Assembly (NCBI GenBank): GCA_935421135.1
Contig: OW285193.1
Span: 18,152,099-18,216,098 of the forward strand
DNA length: 64,000 nucleotides
Direction: 5' to 3'
From: Bugulina stolonifera
Taxonomy: Eukaryota > Bryozoa > Gymnolaemata > Cheilostomatida > Bugulidae
The position numbers and the translations under genes were made by a program. Shown here one piece after another: positions 52,501 through 63,861 of the stretch. Under the pieces are notes generated by a model. That model saw only the letters and a program-made list of their open reading frames with translations, was not told the DNA's origin and ran no database searches. How positions within the stretch are numbered: position 1 is the stretch's first letter; each line of letters begins with the position of its first letter.

Positions 52501-55500
52501 GTACATATAACCATGATTCTTAACAGCACTTTAGCGGTGTGCCCCCCTTCAAGTTACAATTATGATATAAAGAACTAAGGCATTTTCCAAATTCTGTCAT
52601 GAAATATTGAGCAGATAAAAATGAAAATGGATTGGACAAACCGATTTTGTAGAGTTTGTTTAGGTAAGAAATTTTATCTAACTACACTCCCCACTACACA
52701 TTGTTGGATGGTGGTACAATCAGCATTTGTTGCTAAACGTTTCTACGCATTCAGTTGTTCGATAATCATAATTTAAACTATTCCATAAACGCAAACGGGA
52801 ACTGGTTTGGCCTGGTAACCTACTTTCAAAGCCACAGAATACACGCTGTCTTAGTCGTCTATTTCTTTTTTATCATGGCCCAGACCGTCAAAATCACAAC
52901 ACGACATATGGCATGATTGTACTGCCTGTTAGTTATAAATGAAAACTAATTCTTTATTAATTCTCACTGACACAACACCGACTACCATCGATCTTCATAA
53001 CAACAGAAGCATTAGTAGAAATAAATGATTGGTTTTGAATTTTTTTCTTGCATATATTATATATCATCATGTATTGAGATTCAATGATTCATGCCTATGT
53101 GATCGAGTTTTAATTTTCACATAGGCCTAGTTCCGTTCACAAAGGTCTACTATTAATGTTTTTACTGTATCGTAAATAATCACAAAACCATTCCATTCAG
53201 CTTTGCTTAAGCTTTTTTTATTTTTTGTAATATAGGCTTATGCTAATGTCGTATCGTAATGACATTGCTCACTTTTCCTGATCAGTGAAAATTTTGCAAA
53301 ATACTATAAAAAGATGTTATTATTATTATACCCGCTGATTGGGTAGTTTAATAAGTTTCCGAATTCTGCTTTTAATAAGCAGAATAATAATTAACCAGTC
53401 ATTGGTTGAGAGTCCTTTATTTCATAGTAGCCAAGTCCAGCAGTTCCACCTCTGAGTGGTCATTATAAATTGCTGATTTATGGATTTTTTCAGCTCTATC
53501 TGTGGTGTTGGTGCAAGTTACTGACGGTTTGAGGTTTTGCAAGGCAGATCTAAAAGGGTTTCTTTTCGAGGACACGGACGCTGAACGTTGCTATGAATTT
53601 GTTTATGAAGAAAAAGACAGACGCTCTTGGTCTGATGCCAGAGATTACTGTCAGGTTAATGGAGGCCGAATGCTCAATATTGAAGATCAAACGAAACAGG
53701 TATGGAGGGGATTGACCCAACATTATACCAAAATTATCCTTTTTATCTTGCTCTAAATAGTTATTTAAACTTTTAGCGCAATTTTAAGTCTATCTTGTAA
53801 AATATGTCAGTTGCTCTGAGGAATCTATTGACATCAGGTGCAAATCTGGCTTTCTATTATACATGTAATTGGTAGACTGACTTTCATTTCATATGAAATG
53901 GGATCTTAGTTTGGCGAGTAGTATAATTTTATTATTAAAAGAAATTTAGGCATCTCCCATGCTATTTTATTTGCATAAAACCATTTCACTTATTAGTAAC
54001 CCAATTGATGGTAATATTATCCAGTTTGCATTTGTTTAGTTTGAATTGATAAAAGGCTAACACTTGTCAATAATACATTTACGCCCACTGCTCCAACTCC
54101 AACGTTGCAGTTAAAAATAGAGGACTTCCTAGACCGTTCCAGTAACCCTTACCAACCGAACCCGAAGAAATACAATCCGCTACAATCAATGAAGTCAACA
54201 TGGGGAAACTTTGACCCTGATATCTGGCTTGGTGCTACCAGAGACAGTGATGGTAATACTTGGAGATTTGACCAATTCTCTACTTCCAGAACAGGTCAGT
54301 CTAACAGTCTATCAGTCTAACATATGAACAGCATTAGAGAGTGACTCATTTAGTACTTGGACTATGTTTATATTTATCATTTATAGTCCATCAGCTGAGC
54401 AGCAAAATTGTGACTTTTCGCTCCTGACCTCTCCAATCTACGCAATTTTTTGTATACAGATAGATTAAAATATGGGAAGTTCAAATCCACTTACTAACCC
54501 CTCGAAATCACTTGACAAAAGAGTGAAAATATAATTTTTTCAAAATTTTTAAATTTAGAGTTGTCTGCTCCTTACTCGCTGTTGGAAATTATTAGAATCC
54601 CCCTACGCCAACTTTCATTGGTCAGTTGCATGCACTTCCTGTCATCTAAGAAAGCGTAGTAGCAACAAAGATAGTGGATACTAGATTTGGTAACTTTTGT
54701 AGCAGATGTTTAATGATAAATTCATTCAGTTCTCCATATTGGTTATCTTGAAAGTTAAATGGAGCATCCAAAGAATGACAGTACAAGAAGTTCTGCAGCT
54801 CTGACAAACTGTTCTCTAAATAAATATTGACATAGACATTCATTGAAGAATGGAAACAGCTAGACATAAGACAAGGAGTTTGAACTGAGAGTTAACTCAC
54901 TCGAGGGTTTACAGCACATAATATAGGTCTATCATGAGAATCACTAGAAACCAAAGACTAAGTATGGCATCAGTTTCTCTGGAAAAGGTATGTGACTGAC
55001 TAGTAGAAAGTTTATATTCAATAGATATAGTAGCTAGTTGGTTGAAAAATTTGAACTTAATTTTCTTGATTTTGTGACATGGATAAGAATTTCAGTTTAC
55101 TTATTTATATATTAAAATTTATAGCAATTATTTTTTAATGTAAACATGGATTTATCCATAATTATAATTAATAATAATCATTATTTTATGAAAGTCTTAT
55201 TGCTTATTCCATTACCATGTGAATTATGCTCATAACGCGTCACAAATCTATTATTTATAATTACTCAATATATTATTTTTATAATAATGTAATTAAATGT
55301 GATAAGAATTATCGCAATCAGCAAAATGTTTTTGCATGATCTTGATCCACAAGAAATTTATAAAATAAATGTAGTTTTAAATACACATGTATAATTATTT
55401 ATTATGATTATAGACAGATCCAGTGTATACAAAATTATACTATTTGTAGTCTTGTATTGTGTTGCTCTGTTATTATACGTTATACTGTAGCAAGACCGCT

Positions 55501-58500
55501 ATAGTAGCCTACGCTATAGTAGCCTACGTGTACATTTTGCCTAGCAATGCAATATAAAATTCAATTTCATTTTGATTTCAATGTATATAATTAAGCGTAA
55601 TGTTCAAGTAGTTCAATCGAGGTTGTCGTTATGTTCCATATTTACATGTACAAGATATTTTCAGGAGGATACCAGCATTAAAACTGTGGCATTAATTTCA
55701 CTGTGAAGACTGCAGTTATGTTTGCCCTTCTGTTATTTCCCATGCACACAGCCCTTCCACTCCTATTATTCTTCTATTAATATTTTACCACCTACACCCT
55801 AGAATAATTCTTTGTTTCTGGACCAGTACATTTATATTTCATTACCTACAGTTGTAAAGCCTTTGCTGTTTTAGGTGCAAGTTGCATTGCTGAAAAGTGA
55901 CCGTGAAGATGTGATTGGTGAGTGATAAGGCGTCTGTATCCATACCAGCGTTACAAGATATGCACAGCAAGTCTGCTGACAGACCTCGCCTTAGTAAGTA
56001 TGTTCATACTGCCGATGTAAGGGGCTAGATGTGTGTTGATTGGATATCATAAAATATCTTTGATGGATGACATATACATGTACATTGTAAGGGAGCAGCC
56101 GTGGCTTATGGGTTAGGATGCTGAGTTTCCATGCTGTAGGTTCCAGGTTCAAACCCCGGTCACGGTGGTGTTAGGAAGAGCATCCAGCCACAATTGCTCC
56201 TGTGCCACATATTAAAGTCCTTGGGGTCATGGCTTCAAGGCAACTCCTCTACCCCTGCACAAAGAAAAGGCCATGTTATCTGGGCCTTTCTCACAGGGAG
56301 TTGGCCAGCACTGGCACCTGGCAGTGAGAGCTGCTAGGGGCTGGTCACGCCGAGGAGTATAAGTCGGTGAGTTTTATATACATGTACATTGTACATGTAA
56401 GAACATGTACATTGTACATGTAAGAATTCCTTGAAGCAGAACTCTTCACTTTTCTCCCTTATGTTCAAACATGCAGAAGTTTGAATTACAAGCACGCGTA
56501 CATGCGCTTACATTATGAAGGGTAAAAACAGATATAATTTGTTGTTTAGCAATTCATATCCTTGGAAACATCTTTTAAAAAAAATTAGATGAGTTTGTGT
56601 ATTTTTGTCTTTTGCTAGGACGGACTGGCTAGAAACAATGGTATTGTCTTACTACCTCAACTGAATCTCGATCAACCTCAGCAGAATACAGTACCACCGA
56701 TGGTGATGATGACAAGAGTCCATAAACTGAGCCCTGTTAACTATGGATGAGAGAATGATGTAAATCTCACCTACAAAGTTATTTAGTGGTGAAACTGTTT
56801 ATCCTAACATGTTACATACTGTCTGTTGCTCCTGTAAGAAGACCAATAACATGCAAGTACACAGTACCAGATGATATATAGGTACTTGTATGCCTGTATA
56901 TTAATTGTAAGTTTAGCCTAAATTCTAATTTTAAATTTATATGCATGTCATGTCATGGTTACCTGTATGGTTACTTGTATGGTTACCTGTATGGTTACCT
57001 GAATGGTTACCTGTATCTTACGGAATCAAATTATAATTAATTTTTTAGTTTTATATTACAGCACATTTTGCTTCCAACTTGAGTCTATTAGCTCTAGTTC
57101 TTATTGTCCCTGCAAGAAGTCATTATGTCATGGGTTTTTGCATATATTGTATGCTTTGTCACTGAATATAATATACTACCTAACCTGTATCTTTAATTGT
57201 AATAAAGTACATCAATATTATCTTACAATCGCTGGGCTGATGCTGAAACTACACTACAAGATACACTGATGGCTTATAAGTTCTCAAGTAGATACAGTAG
57301 AACAGCACTAGAGTATACTTGGAAGGTCACCTGTGTAACAGTAAATGTTTATAACATGCTAAAGCTTTCATGAATGATTGTTTTACGTGTTATTTCCTCT
57401 GTGACAAAAGAGATGTTGCTTTCCGTAGAAAGTCTGCACAGGTTGTCATGTTATTATGCACAGGGTATTGCACTAAATGTAGTAACACCATCCTTAAATA
57501 GGAAGAAAGTCATTGTCAAACTATTCTGGAATCATGAGATTGAGGCCTTGTTTACGATAACACCAAAAATCTCTGCAGTTTGTGGAAATTTCAATGATTT
57601 GCTGTTATTAGGAATTATCCCCCTCCGTAACGAAATGATTTATCTCTTAATCATAGAGCTTTTGGACTGATACTCATAAAATTTGACATGGAGCACTAGA
57701 CTGCTTGTGGTAGCATCATAGTTGAATATGAAGAGCCTATGTGTTATGGATTTGGTGCCAGAAGGTTTTCTATTATAGGGAATTATCCCCTCTGTAACGA
57801 AGGAATTTTCCCTGTAATTATAAGACCTTTGAACTGACACTTATGAATTTTGACACAGACCACTAGACTACTTGTAGTAACATTATGTTGAAATATGAAG
57901 AGCTCATGCATTATGGATTTTGTGTCAGAAGGTTTGCAAACCACAAAAAATGGCAAATATTGGCAATTTTTGCTGAGGGGGTGAACTTTGACCTATAATT
58001 TGAGGTCTCCGTCAACATATTTCAGAGGGTTAGTTTCCAGAATCATAAAATTCAGGTTCTGTTTACTTTGGAGCCAAAAATTTGTGTAGATTGGAGAGGT
58101 CAGGAGCGAACTTCAAAAACTAAGCCACTTTTTGATGGTTGGCTGATGGACTATTATAACACATTGCTGAATTTTGAGAATATTTGAGCTACTTATCAAA
58201 GCCATAACTCTGTATCTATAGAATGTAAATGCCTGGGTTCAAATATCGCCAAGGTTGCCCGTGGTTTGGAAAGAGAGGGGAGGGACCCAACCTTATATTG
58301 TTCTTCTACAGTCTAACACATCTAGAGCCTACGTCTTGCAATGTCAATTCCCTGGCAGGATTTAAAATATGATGATGCACGAGTACATGTGGGCCTATTA
58401 TACATGATTGTACAATATGAACATATTCATGCATATTATCTACATGTTACACATTGGGCTTACATTTTTGTACAATCGAGGGTATCAATTGAGATTGTTT

Positions 58501-61500
58501 AGGCTTATTTACAACATCTACAAGATGTATCAGTGGGCACAGAGTAGCAGGCGATAATAGGTGCTCTATATTATAGCAGGTGCTCTATATACATGTAGCA
58601 TTTAATCTTGCAGTAAGCTCAATGGTTGTCGAATGGTTCAACTATGGAGAAGACCCAGATCTGCTACAAGTGCAGAATGAGAAGTCATTTAAATACAAGA
58701 CGGATGTCTGTCTAGTAATGAGGATCAACTACTTGCCTTACAATGTCACTGTTGATGATGATGGTGATGGTGTTTTTGATGAGGTGGTTGTGAGGTACAA
58801 CATTACCTACCCTTGGTATCAACATGATAAGTGCAGTAGTGCTGACGGACTCAAGCATCCATTTATCTGTGAATACATAGGTCAGTATACAAATGTTTAA
58901 CTGTGTTGTTATATATAGGTCATTGTGTACTGTAGCTCTGTGCTATATAGTATGTCAATTATACCAGGTAGCAAGCATATTAATTTTTTAAAGTGAACTG
59001 TCTTGTCTAGTGAACTGTCTTGTTGCAGTAATAATTGAATGTTATCATATTATTATACAGTACATGCACAAATTTAGCTACGTACAGGTAACTCTACTAG
59101 TATACCACTTGTAGTGTAGCAATTCAAATATTGTGATTTGTAGGTTACGAGTATAGAGAGACCCCTCCCACTTCCAACTGGGTCATTGTGATCGGAGTTT
59201 TAGGTATGTTTGTAGCCTGTGGATTTCTTGCGTGCACAATATACTGTTTGTGGGAGAAGATACATACCAGCTATAATGTTCTCCAGGTTTGAACACAGGC
59301 TAGCTTATCAGTTTACTTTCCAGCTTATATTATAATACATGAGTAGATATAAACCAAGGACTAATATTCGAGTCAACCCACTAATAGCTTCATAGAACAC
59401 TGCGATTACTTTAATACATGTATTATTCCATCAGAGTTTATATAGAGAATGGACAACTCCCAATTCCATTGTAACTCTATTTAAGATGTTGGTGAGGGTA
59501 GTACTAGGAGCATTGTATGATTTTATTCCTAACCTGTTGACACTAGTCCTAGTCTGGTAATGGTACTAGGGCTAGTCTAATGATGGTACTAGGGCTAGTG
59601 TCGAAATATTAGGAATAAAGTCATCAATACTTACCATGCATCCCGAACTAATGTTTAACTCTATTTATGATATCAATCCATAAAATTTTATAGTCTTTCT
59701 TTTGTGATTATGAAATTTTGCTAGCTTAATATAATATATATATTATATTATATTAAGCTATATATATATTATATTGTATTATACATTCCGCTTGTAAACA
59801 TTCCATTACTTGAATTAGAACTTTCTAAATGTACAGACCTAATGCATTTTGTATTTTTTTTTCACGCTTGATATTGTTACAAGAACTACCTTGTAATATA
59901 GTATTTAATAAAGTGTTCTCACTTAAAAAATTTCGTCAAACTGCATTTAGTTCTCAAAAATTAAAATAATATTGCAGATATGCAACAATTACACATTCCT
60001 AATTACTAAACTTTTAAATAATTGCTTGTAATATTATATATGAAAATAATTAGAAGTGGCCAATCCGACTGAAGTTAGCTAACTGACTGATGGGCTATTT
60101 TAGGTGGTAGTTTAAAAAATACTAGATAAAGTTGCAATACTTGTATTTATGGCTCATAAGGTATTATTACTTTACTATTGATAAGTTTCATCAAAAGGGT
60201 ACAGAATTTGAGCTATATACACTTAGTTCCTACCTTGTTGAAGAAAAGATCCCATAGCAAACCACAGGCTATTAGATGGGTTCAAATCGTTCTCCAATAT
60301 GTCAACTTCTGGTGAACATGGATGTGGATTGTCCCATTGCCCTGGACTAAACCGTCCAACCATGTGCAACACAAAACTTGTAGTCAAGAATGCTCCTAAG
60401 ATGGCTAGCCACAAAGTCCCCTTAAACGGCGCCATAAATGACCAAAGACCAATCTTTTCCTCCTCGGGCTTCAGAAACAGGATACTAATACCTACACACG
60501 GTACATAATACAGTATTAGTTGCATTGTGGGATACAAAATATGTGTTAAACTGATCCAAATGGCTTCCAGTCTATTTGCTTGTTATATACATTAGCGTCA
60601 GCACAGAAGTCTTCAGTGGCTGCCAAGTTTGTGGCACTAGGAAGGATGAGTTAACCAGTGTCCTTCTATATCATATCAAGCAGAGTAGACGCCGTGTTCT
60701 ATCCTCAATGGTGTTCTCTCTCCATTCAGTAAGGCAAGAGAGCACAACTGCTAAACAATAACTAACATAATATACATGTATATGCTAAATTAGTAGCACA
60801 TGGCATATTTCAATTGCAAGCCTTACCTAAGTCAAGGTAACCTCTAGTAAAGTCAACTACTTCGCTTCTTGCCACAGTGACAGTAATCGGAGACAATCCA
60901 ATGTCGTACTCCTAGAATTTAGATAAAGTATGTGAGAAATTACAGTTATTTTATCTATCGTAAACCTAGATTCTTGTGTCCTATTGTTCAAATAGCAAAT
61001 TATTGGCAATGAATTTTTTATATTTTCTTTATTAGATAAATGAAAGTTGTCAATGAGGGATCTGATTTTTATTAGTTACATAAATATGCTGTAAGCTAAT
61101 GATATAATATCTAAGAATATTCTATGCATTACAACAAGCAATACTGAGAATAAAGTTTTAATGTAGAGCTGTGTAATACTTGGCACCAAAACCCAGGGAT
61201 TTTCACCGATCTATGAAACCTCCAGATGTTACAAACTTTTTTGCCAAAGTAAGTTTAGCCTTACCGTGTTCATAAGACCGCCTACTATGCCCGTCCAGGT
61301 TCCGTTGATCTCAGTAGATGAACTGTTGACTTCTATGAACTTATAGCGTCTCATATCAAGTTTAATAGCTATTTCCTTCATCATGTCAATGTTGAAGCCG
61401 TAAAACCGATCATTGGCTGAAACAAAATTCATAACTTTGGCCAGTAACATTAATGGGACTACATATTATTATGTTGTAGTTATCCCATACTTTAATAATA

Positions 61501-63861
61501 CTGTTTGACTGGCAGTGAAGGCACGAGAGAGTGGAAGAACACAATTCCCTTCACAGTGATCATGAAGCCTAGGAGTGTTTTATATCATTTTAAAGGAAAC
61601 ATCAAGCCTCAGGCAGCTATTTATTTTGAATGATTATCAGTTGTTACTCACGTTTATCTTTTGGTATGGGGCGAGTCTTCTCTTCATCATAGAACTCTCT
61701 GACCATCACAAACGGTTCCTCCTGTTAAATGAAAGCATAGCGTATGTGCAGTAGGAACTGAGACTAACTCAGAGTAGCGTATGTGCAGTAGGAGCTGAGA
61801 CTAGCTACCCGTAACATATGGGCAGTGGGAACTGAAGCTCATTAAGTGCAGCATATGTGCTGTAGAACCTAAGGCTAACTAAGCGTAGCTTACGTGCAGT
61901 AGAAACGGAGGCTAGCAATATATTTTCATGGCTAATCAAATAGTCTTGACACCAAATCATTTCGACAACTCTCTCTTCTGTTTCCAGAAAATTTCAACAT
62001 AGAAGTACATGTTTTATTAGTTGGCAAACAGCCAAATAGGAAGGATGTAACATGATTTGTGAAATACATTTATACCTAATTCTCTTATGTACATGTAATG
62101 TATGTACAGTATATGAACAACTAGTTAGAATAGTAAGTCTACTGGACAGTTACCTCCTTCACGGCAATCTTAAATTCCACCTTCTGGAAATCTTTGCTAA
62201 CATCTTCCTTCACCTTATCAAAGGTTTTTGTGAAAACCATTCTATCTTTACGATTCCACCTTCCTACCTGCGCAAGACAAGAAATACTTTGACTTCTCCC
62301 AATGGACATGTAGTATACCATTTGTACGTACTATGAATTTTATCAGTGTAAAATTTTGTTCAGAAAATATCAACAAGACGATTTTGAAATTAAATTTTTG
62401 TACTTTTCATGATCAAAGGTAGACAAACCTTGCTGACTTTGCCATCAACGTCAAATTCTAAGAGTTGCAATGTAAAATTTCGACGTATCCCATCAGCATC
62501 TATTTTAATCCTTCCAGTTAGCAATTGTTCTCTTCGGCTTGAATTTGACTAAAACCCAGAGTAAGAAACTATCACAATAGTAATTATGATGGTTTTGGCT
62601 AACATACATGTACGCTGCATTTGGCTACAGAAGTACATTTGATTGACTTGTTAATATGCATGTCACAAACGAAATCATATTATTCTATTCTTGGTGGCGG
62701 ATTACAGCTACATGCGCAATATTTATCTTTATACTGAATGAATATCATAGCTATGCCACACTCTAGAGGTCAGTGAAATGACTAAGCAGCAGGTTTCTTC
62801 TCTGTAGGCTCTGTTGACAAGACTGTGATGGCTATTTTTTAAAGCATTCATTTGGTCTTCTAAAATGTTGGTGATGCTCTCCAAATTTTGCCCAAAGCTA
62901 CAACCGTGCGGACCAAGCGTTGTTCATTATGATGGTGAAGAAATAACTTCTATCATACAAGCGGGTACACCACACTTTTGACTGTTAATATTAGTATAAA
63001 TTATTTAGAAATAGTTTTTAGTGTTTTTGTTCATTACTGTGATCGTTCAACTACTTGAGACTTTTATGAAGTTCTAGACAATAATATATTGTCACTATAT
63101 ACCACTAAAACAAGAGGTTATCATCATCTTTCTAGATAAGTCATCGAAGCAAACTAGTGCCCTCTGTTAGGAGTTACTCCCACTTTATTATCATTTAACA
63201 GTACAGAGAAGATCAACGAGTCTCCTTTGATTCTATCATTGCAATCCTTAGTTACCATTGGCTGCATATTACTTCATTGAACTCTCTATTTTTGATTATT
63301 GCGTTTTTTCGTGAAAATTTTTATATCACTGATCAATTAGAGGAAGAGTTGAAATAGTTGTAGATAAGCATTAGTAAGAGGACCACTAACTTCTAGAAAT
63401 TACCACAAAGTGACACAACGTTGTTCACATTGTCTGATACTCAAACCTGAGCCAACGAAGCAACATAATTTCTGACACCCTCCTCAGACTATAAGGGAAT
63501 TATATAATAGAACACAGACTATAAAATGTTGATAGCACAGTTTTCAACTAAAACAGGATTATTTGATTATTTTACATTGTGTGTCTTTGATGAAAACAGT
63601 AAATAATTTGTAGGACATACATGTACTAGTACAATGTATATTCTGCAGTAGCTAACAAATAGAAGTATTGAGTAGTTTGTTCTACTTCAAGGTACATACT
63701 GTTAGTTTCCTGTATAGAGTTTCACCAAACCTCCATGGAATTAGCTCCTGACTCCCGTCGCACACAATACTGTTTGACTTTAAGTTTGGGTTGTGAGACA
63801 ATAGTCTGGCCATAATCTTAGAGACGTAAACCACGCTGTCGAATATCAGGGCATTCTTCGT
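43582..63861 (-). CDS. ionotropic glutamate receptor subunit, N-terminus outside window
   Basis: Ligand-gated cation channel subunit of the plasma membrane. Fourteen phase-consistent exons, in transcript order: 63700-63861, 62429-62548, 62154-62267, 61652-61721, 61265-61416, 60827-60911, 60234-60491, 48081-48298, 47583-47692, 46654-46775, 46301-46389, 45611-45790, 44659-44821, 43582-43850 (703 residues). They cover the end of the amino-terminal domain (NALIFDSVVYVSKIMARLL), S1 (EEPFVMVREF, NDRFYGFNIDMMKEIAI, SPITVTVARSEVVDF with the ligand-binding Arg), M1 (TLWLAILGAFLTTSFVLHMV), the pore loop (SLWFAMGSFLQQGTE), the SYTANLAAF helix, S2 (GGATRDFF; AYIMESVTLRY with the ligand Glu) and M4. Gln fills the Q/R/N site, as in calcium-permeable AMPA/kainate types. 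The tail is Ser/Arg-rich, with RSRRSRR and a C-terminal SSL that fits a class I PDZ ligand. Subclass and ligand (glutamate or glycine) are not settled. An 11.9-kb intron hosts another gene. Confidence 0.95.
45868..46016. repeat. degenerate ~22-bp tandem repeat in iGluR intron
   Basis: Six or seven diverged copies of a unit with core TAGTATAGCATGCAC (CATGTGTAGTATAGCACGCA and similar), between exons 46301-46389 and 45611-45790. The short Cys/Tyr-rich frames across it are not genes. Confidence 0.8.
49380..49520 (-). repeat. left member of a ~130-bp inverted repeat pair
   Basis: Shares TAGAGCAGGAACTC, GGCGGCCATGATG and CGTTTGTTTACA, in the same order, with the reverse complement of 52320-52470. 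The pair is diverged and contains small gaps. Either these are ends of a 3.1-kb element or two opposed copies of one dispersed repeat. Confidence 0.7.
50082..50661 (-). CDS. possible 3' end of an unknown gene (two exons)
   Basis: Not recognised. Exons 50579-50661 and 50082-50167 on the minus strand have AG acceptors and a GTAGGT donor, and join in phase. They read LEIKVKSGYHDAHCHNSMCG, HPSYPSS, LLDRILICADAVNFEELADL, IPKNGKE and stop. The second exon is especially protein-like in codon use and composition. No upstream exon (which must end with two bases of a split codon) was found between here and 60 kb, and there is no phase match to the iGluR pore exon. It could be a real gene inside the iGluR intron, a fragment carried by the flanking inverted repeats, or chance. 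Confidence 0.35.
52320..52470 (+). repeat. right member of the inverted repeat pair
   Basis: Inverted relative to 49380-49520 (shared CATCATGGCCGCC and GAGTTCCTGCTCTA). It ends about 150 bases before the lectin start codon, so it may contribute to that gene's promoter region. Confidence 0.7.
52621..59292 (+). CDS. type I membrane C-type lectin-like protein, 282 aa
   Basis: Probable cell-surface carbohydrate- or protein-binding receptor. Exons 52621-52663, 53494-53699, 54111-54294, 58614-58880 and 59144-59292 join in phase. Residues 1-25 form a signal peptide (core VCLALSVVLVQV). One C-type lectin domain spans residues 30-230: ERCYEFVYEEKDRRSW, ARDYCQVNGGRML, the WIGL-region equivalent DIWLGATRDSDGNTWRF, and the C-terminal CSSADGLKHPFICEY. 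No EPN or QPD sugar-selectivity tripeptide is seen; instead an acidic VDDDGDGVFDE stretch sits before the last disulphide. One membrane helix (NWVIVIGVLGMFVACGFLAC) is followed by a 15-20 residue tail ending SYNVLQV, whose YNVL fits a YxxPhi sorting signal. The whole gene lies inside an intron of the opposite-strand iGluR gene. Confidence 0.9.
54385..54530 (+). repeat. left copy of an inverted repeat in lectin intron 3
   Basis: Shares AGTCCATCAGC and TCGCTCCTGACCTCTCCAAT, then weaker CTAACCC similarity, with the reverse complement of 58000-58150. Confidence 0.75.
56090..56375 (+). mobile_element. tRNA-derived SINE with 18-bp target-site duplication
   Basis: A tRNA-like head carries an A-box-like GTGGCTTATGGGTTAGG (from 56101) and a B box GGTTCAAACC (56146-56155), spaced as in an RNA polymerase III promoter. 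The body contains GGAAGAGCATCCAGCC. ATATACATGTACATTGTA occurs directly before (56072-56089) and directly after (56376-56393) the element, an exact 18-bp duplication of the kind LINE machinery makes. It ends in GAGTTTT rather than poly(A). Confidence 0.88.
56950..57016. repeat. 12-bp minisatellite GGTTACCTGTAT
   Basis: Six copies of GGTTACCTGTAT with single-base variants (GGTTACTTGTAT, GGTTACCTGAAT), in lectin intron 3. Confidence 0.9.
57611..57940. repeat. diverged 168-bp tandem duplication
   Basis: Unit one starts GGAATTATCCCCCTCCGTAACG at 57611 in shortened form GGAATTATCC, and unit two starts with the same ten bases at 57779. Both contain TTGACA, CACTAGACT, TTGTGGTAG/TTGTAGTA, GAATATGAAGAGC/AAATATGAAGAGC and CAGAAGGTTT in order. 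A 98-codon open frame at 57374-57670 runs into it and is not supported. Confidence 0.85.
58000..58150 (-). repeat. right copy of the inverted repeat in lectin intron 3
   Basis: Inverted relative to 54385-54530; the best block is GATTGGAGAGGTCAGGAGCG. The pair bounds about 3.77 kb that contains the SINE and tandem repeats. Confidence 0.75.
59516..59627. repeat. imperfect palindrome ~110 bp
   Basis: Outer arms GATTTTATTCCTAA and TTAGGAATAAAGTC (one mismatch) and inner arms GACACTAGTCCTAGT and ACTAGGGCTAGTGTC (one mismatch) fold together; the centre has two GGTACTAGGGCTAGT-type copies. Resembles a small foldback element. Confidence 0.75.
59614..59619 (+). terminator. possible AATAAA poly(A) signal for the lectin gene
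   Basis: AATAAA 321 bases after the lectin stop codon, inside a hairpin element; a second AATAAA lies at 59907. Either could be used. Confidence 0.4.
59722..59760. repeat. AT-rich palindrome
   Basis: TAGCTTAATATAATATA and its exact reverse complement around a 5-base centre, followed by more TATATA. Could extrude as a cruciform. Confidence 0.85.

Larger units (their letters stand above)
48299..60233 (-). other. 11.9-kb iGluR intron hosting other elements
   Basis: Donor GTAGGA (60233 leftwards) and acceptor TTTACAG/GG (48299) join Gln-Gln-G to GG-Thr-Glu exactly at the end of the pore loop, so this is one intron. It holds the complete plus-strand lectin gene, a candidate minus-strand gene end, a SINE and inverted repeats. 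The other iGluR introns are about 0.1 to 1.1 kb. Confidence 0.9.

Noticed and set aside
57374..57670. 98-codon plus-strand open frame
   Set aside because: It runs into the 168-bp tandem duplication within lectin intron 3 and has no flanking splice sites in a useful phase.
43582..63861. Two separate iGluR genes rather than one
   Set aside because: Exon 60234-60491 stops at the pore loop and exon 48081-48298 resumes at the next residue in the right phase, with no duplicated segment.
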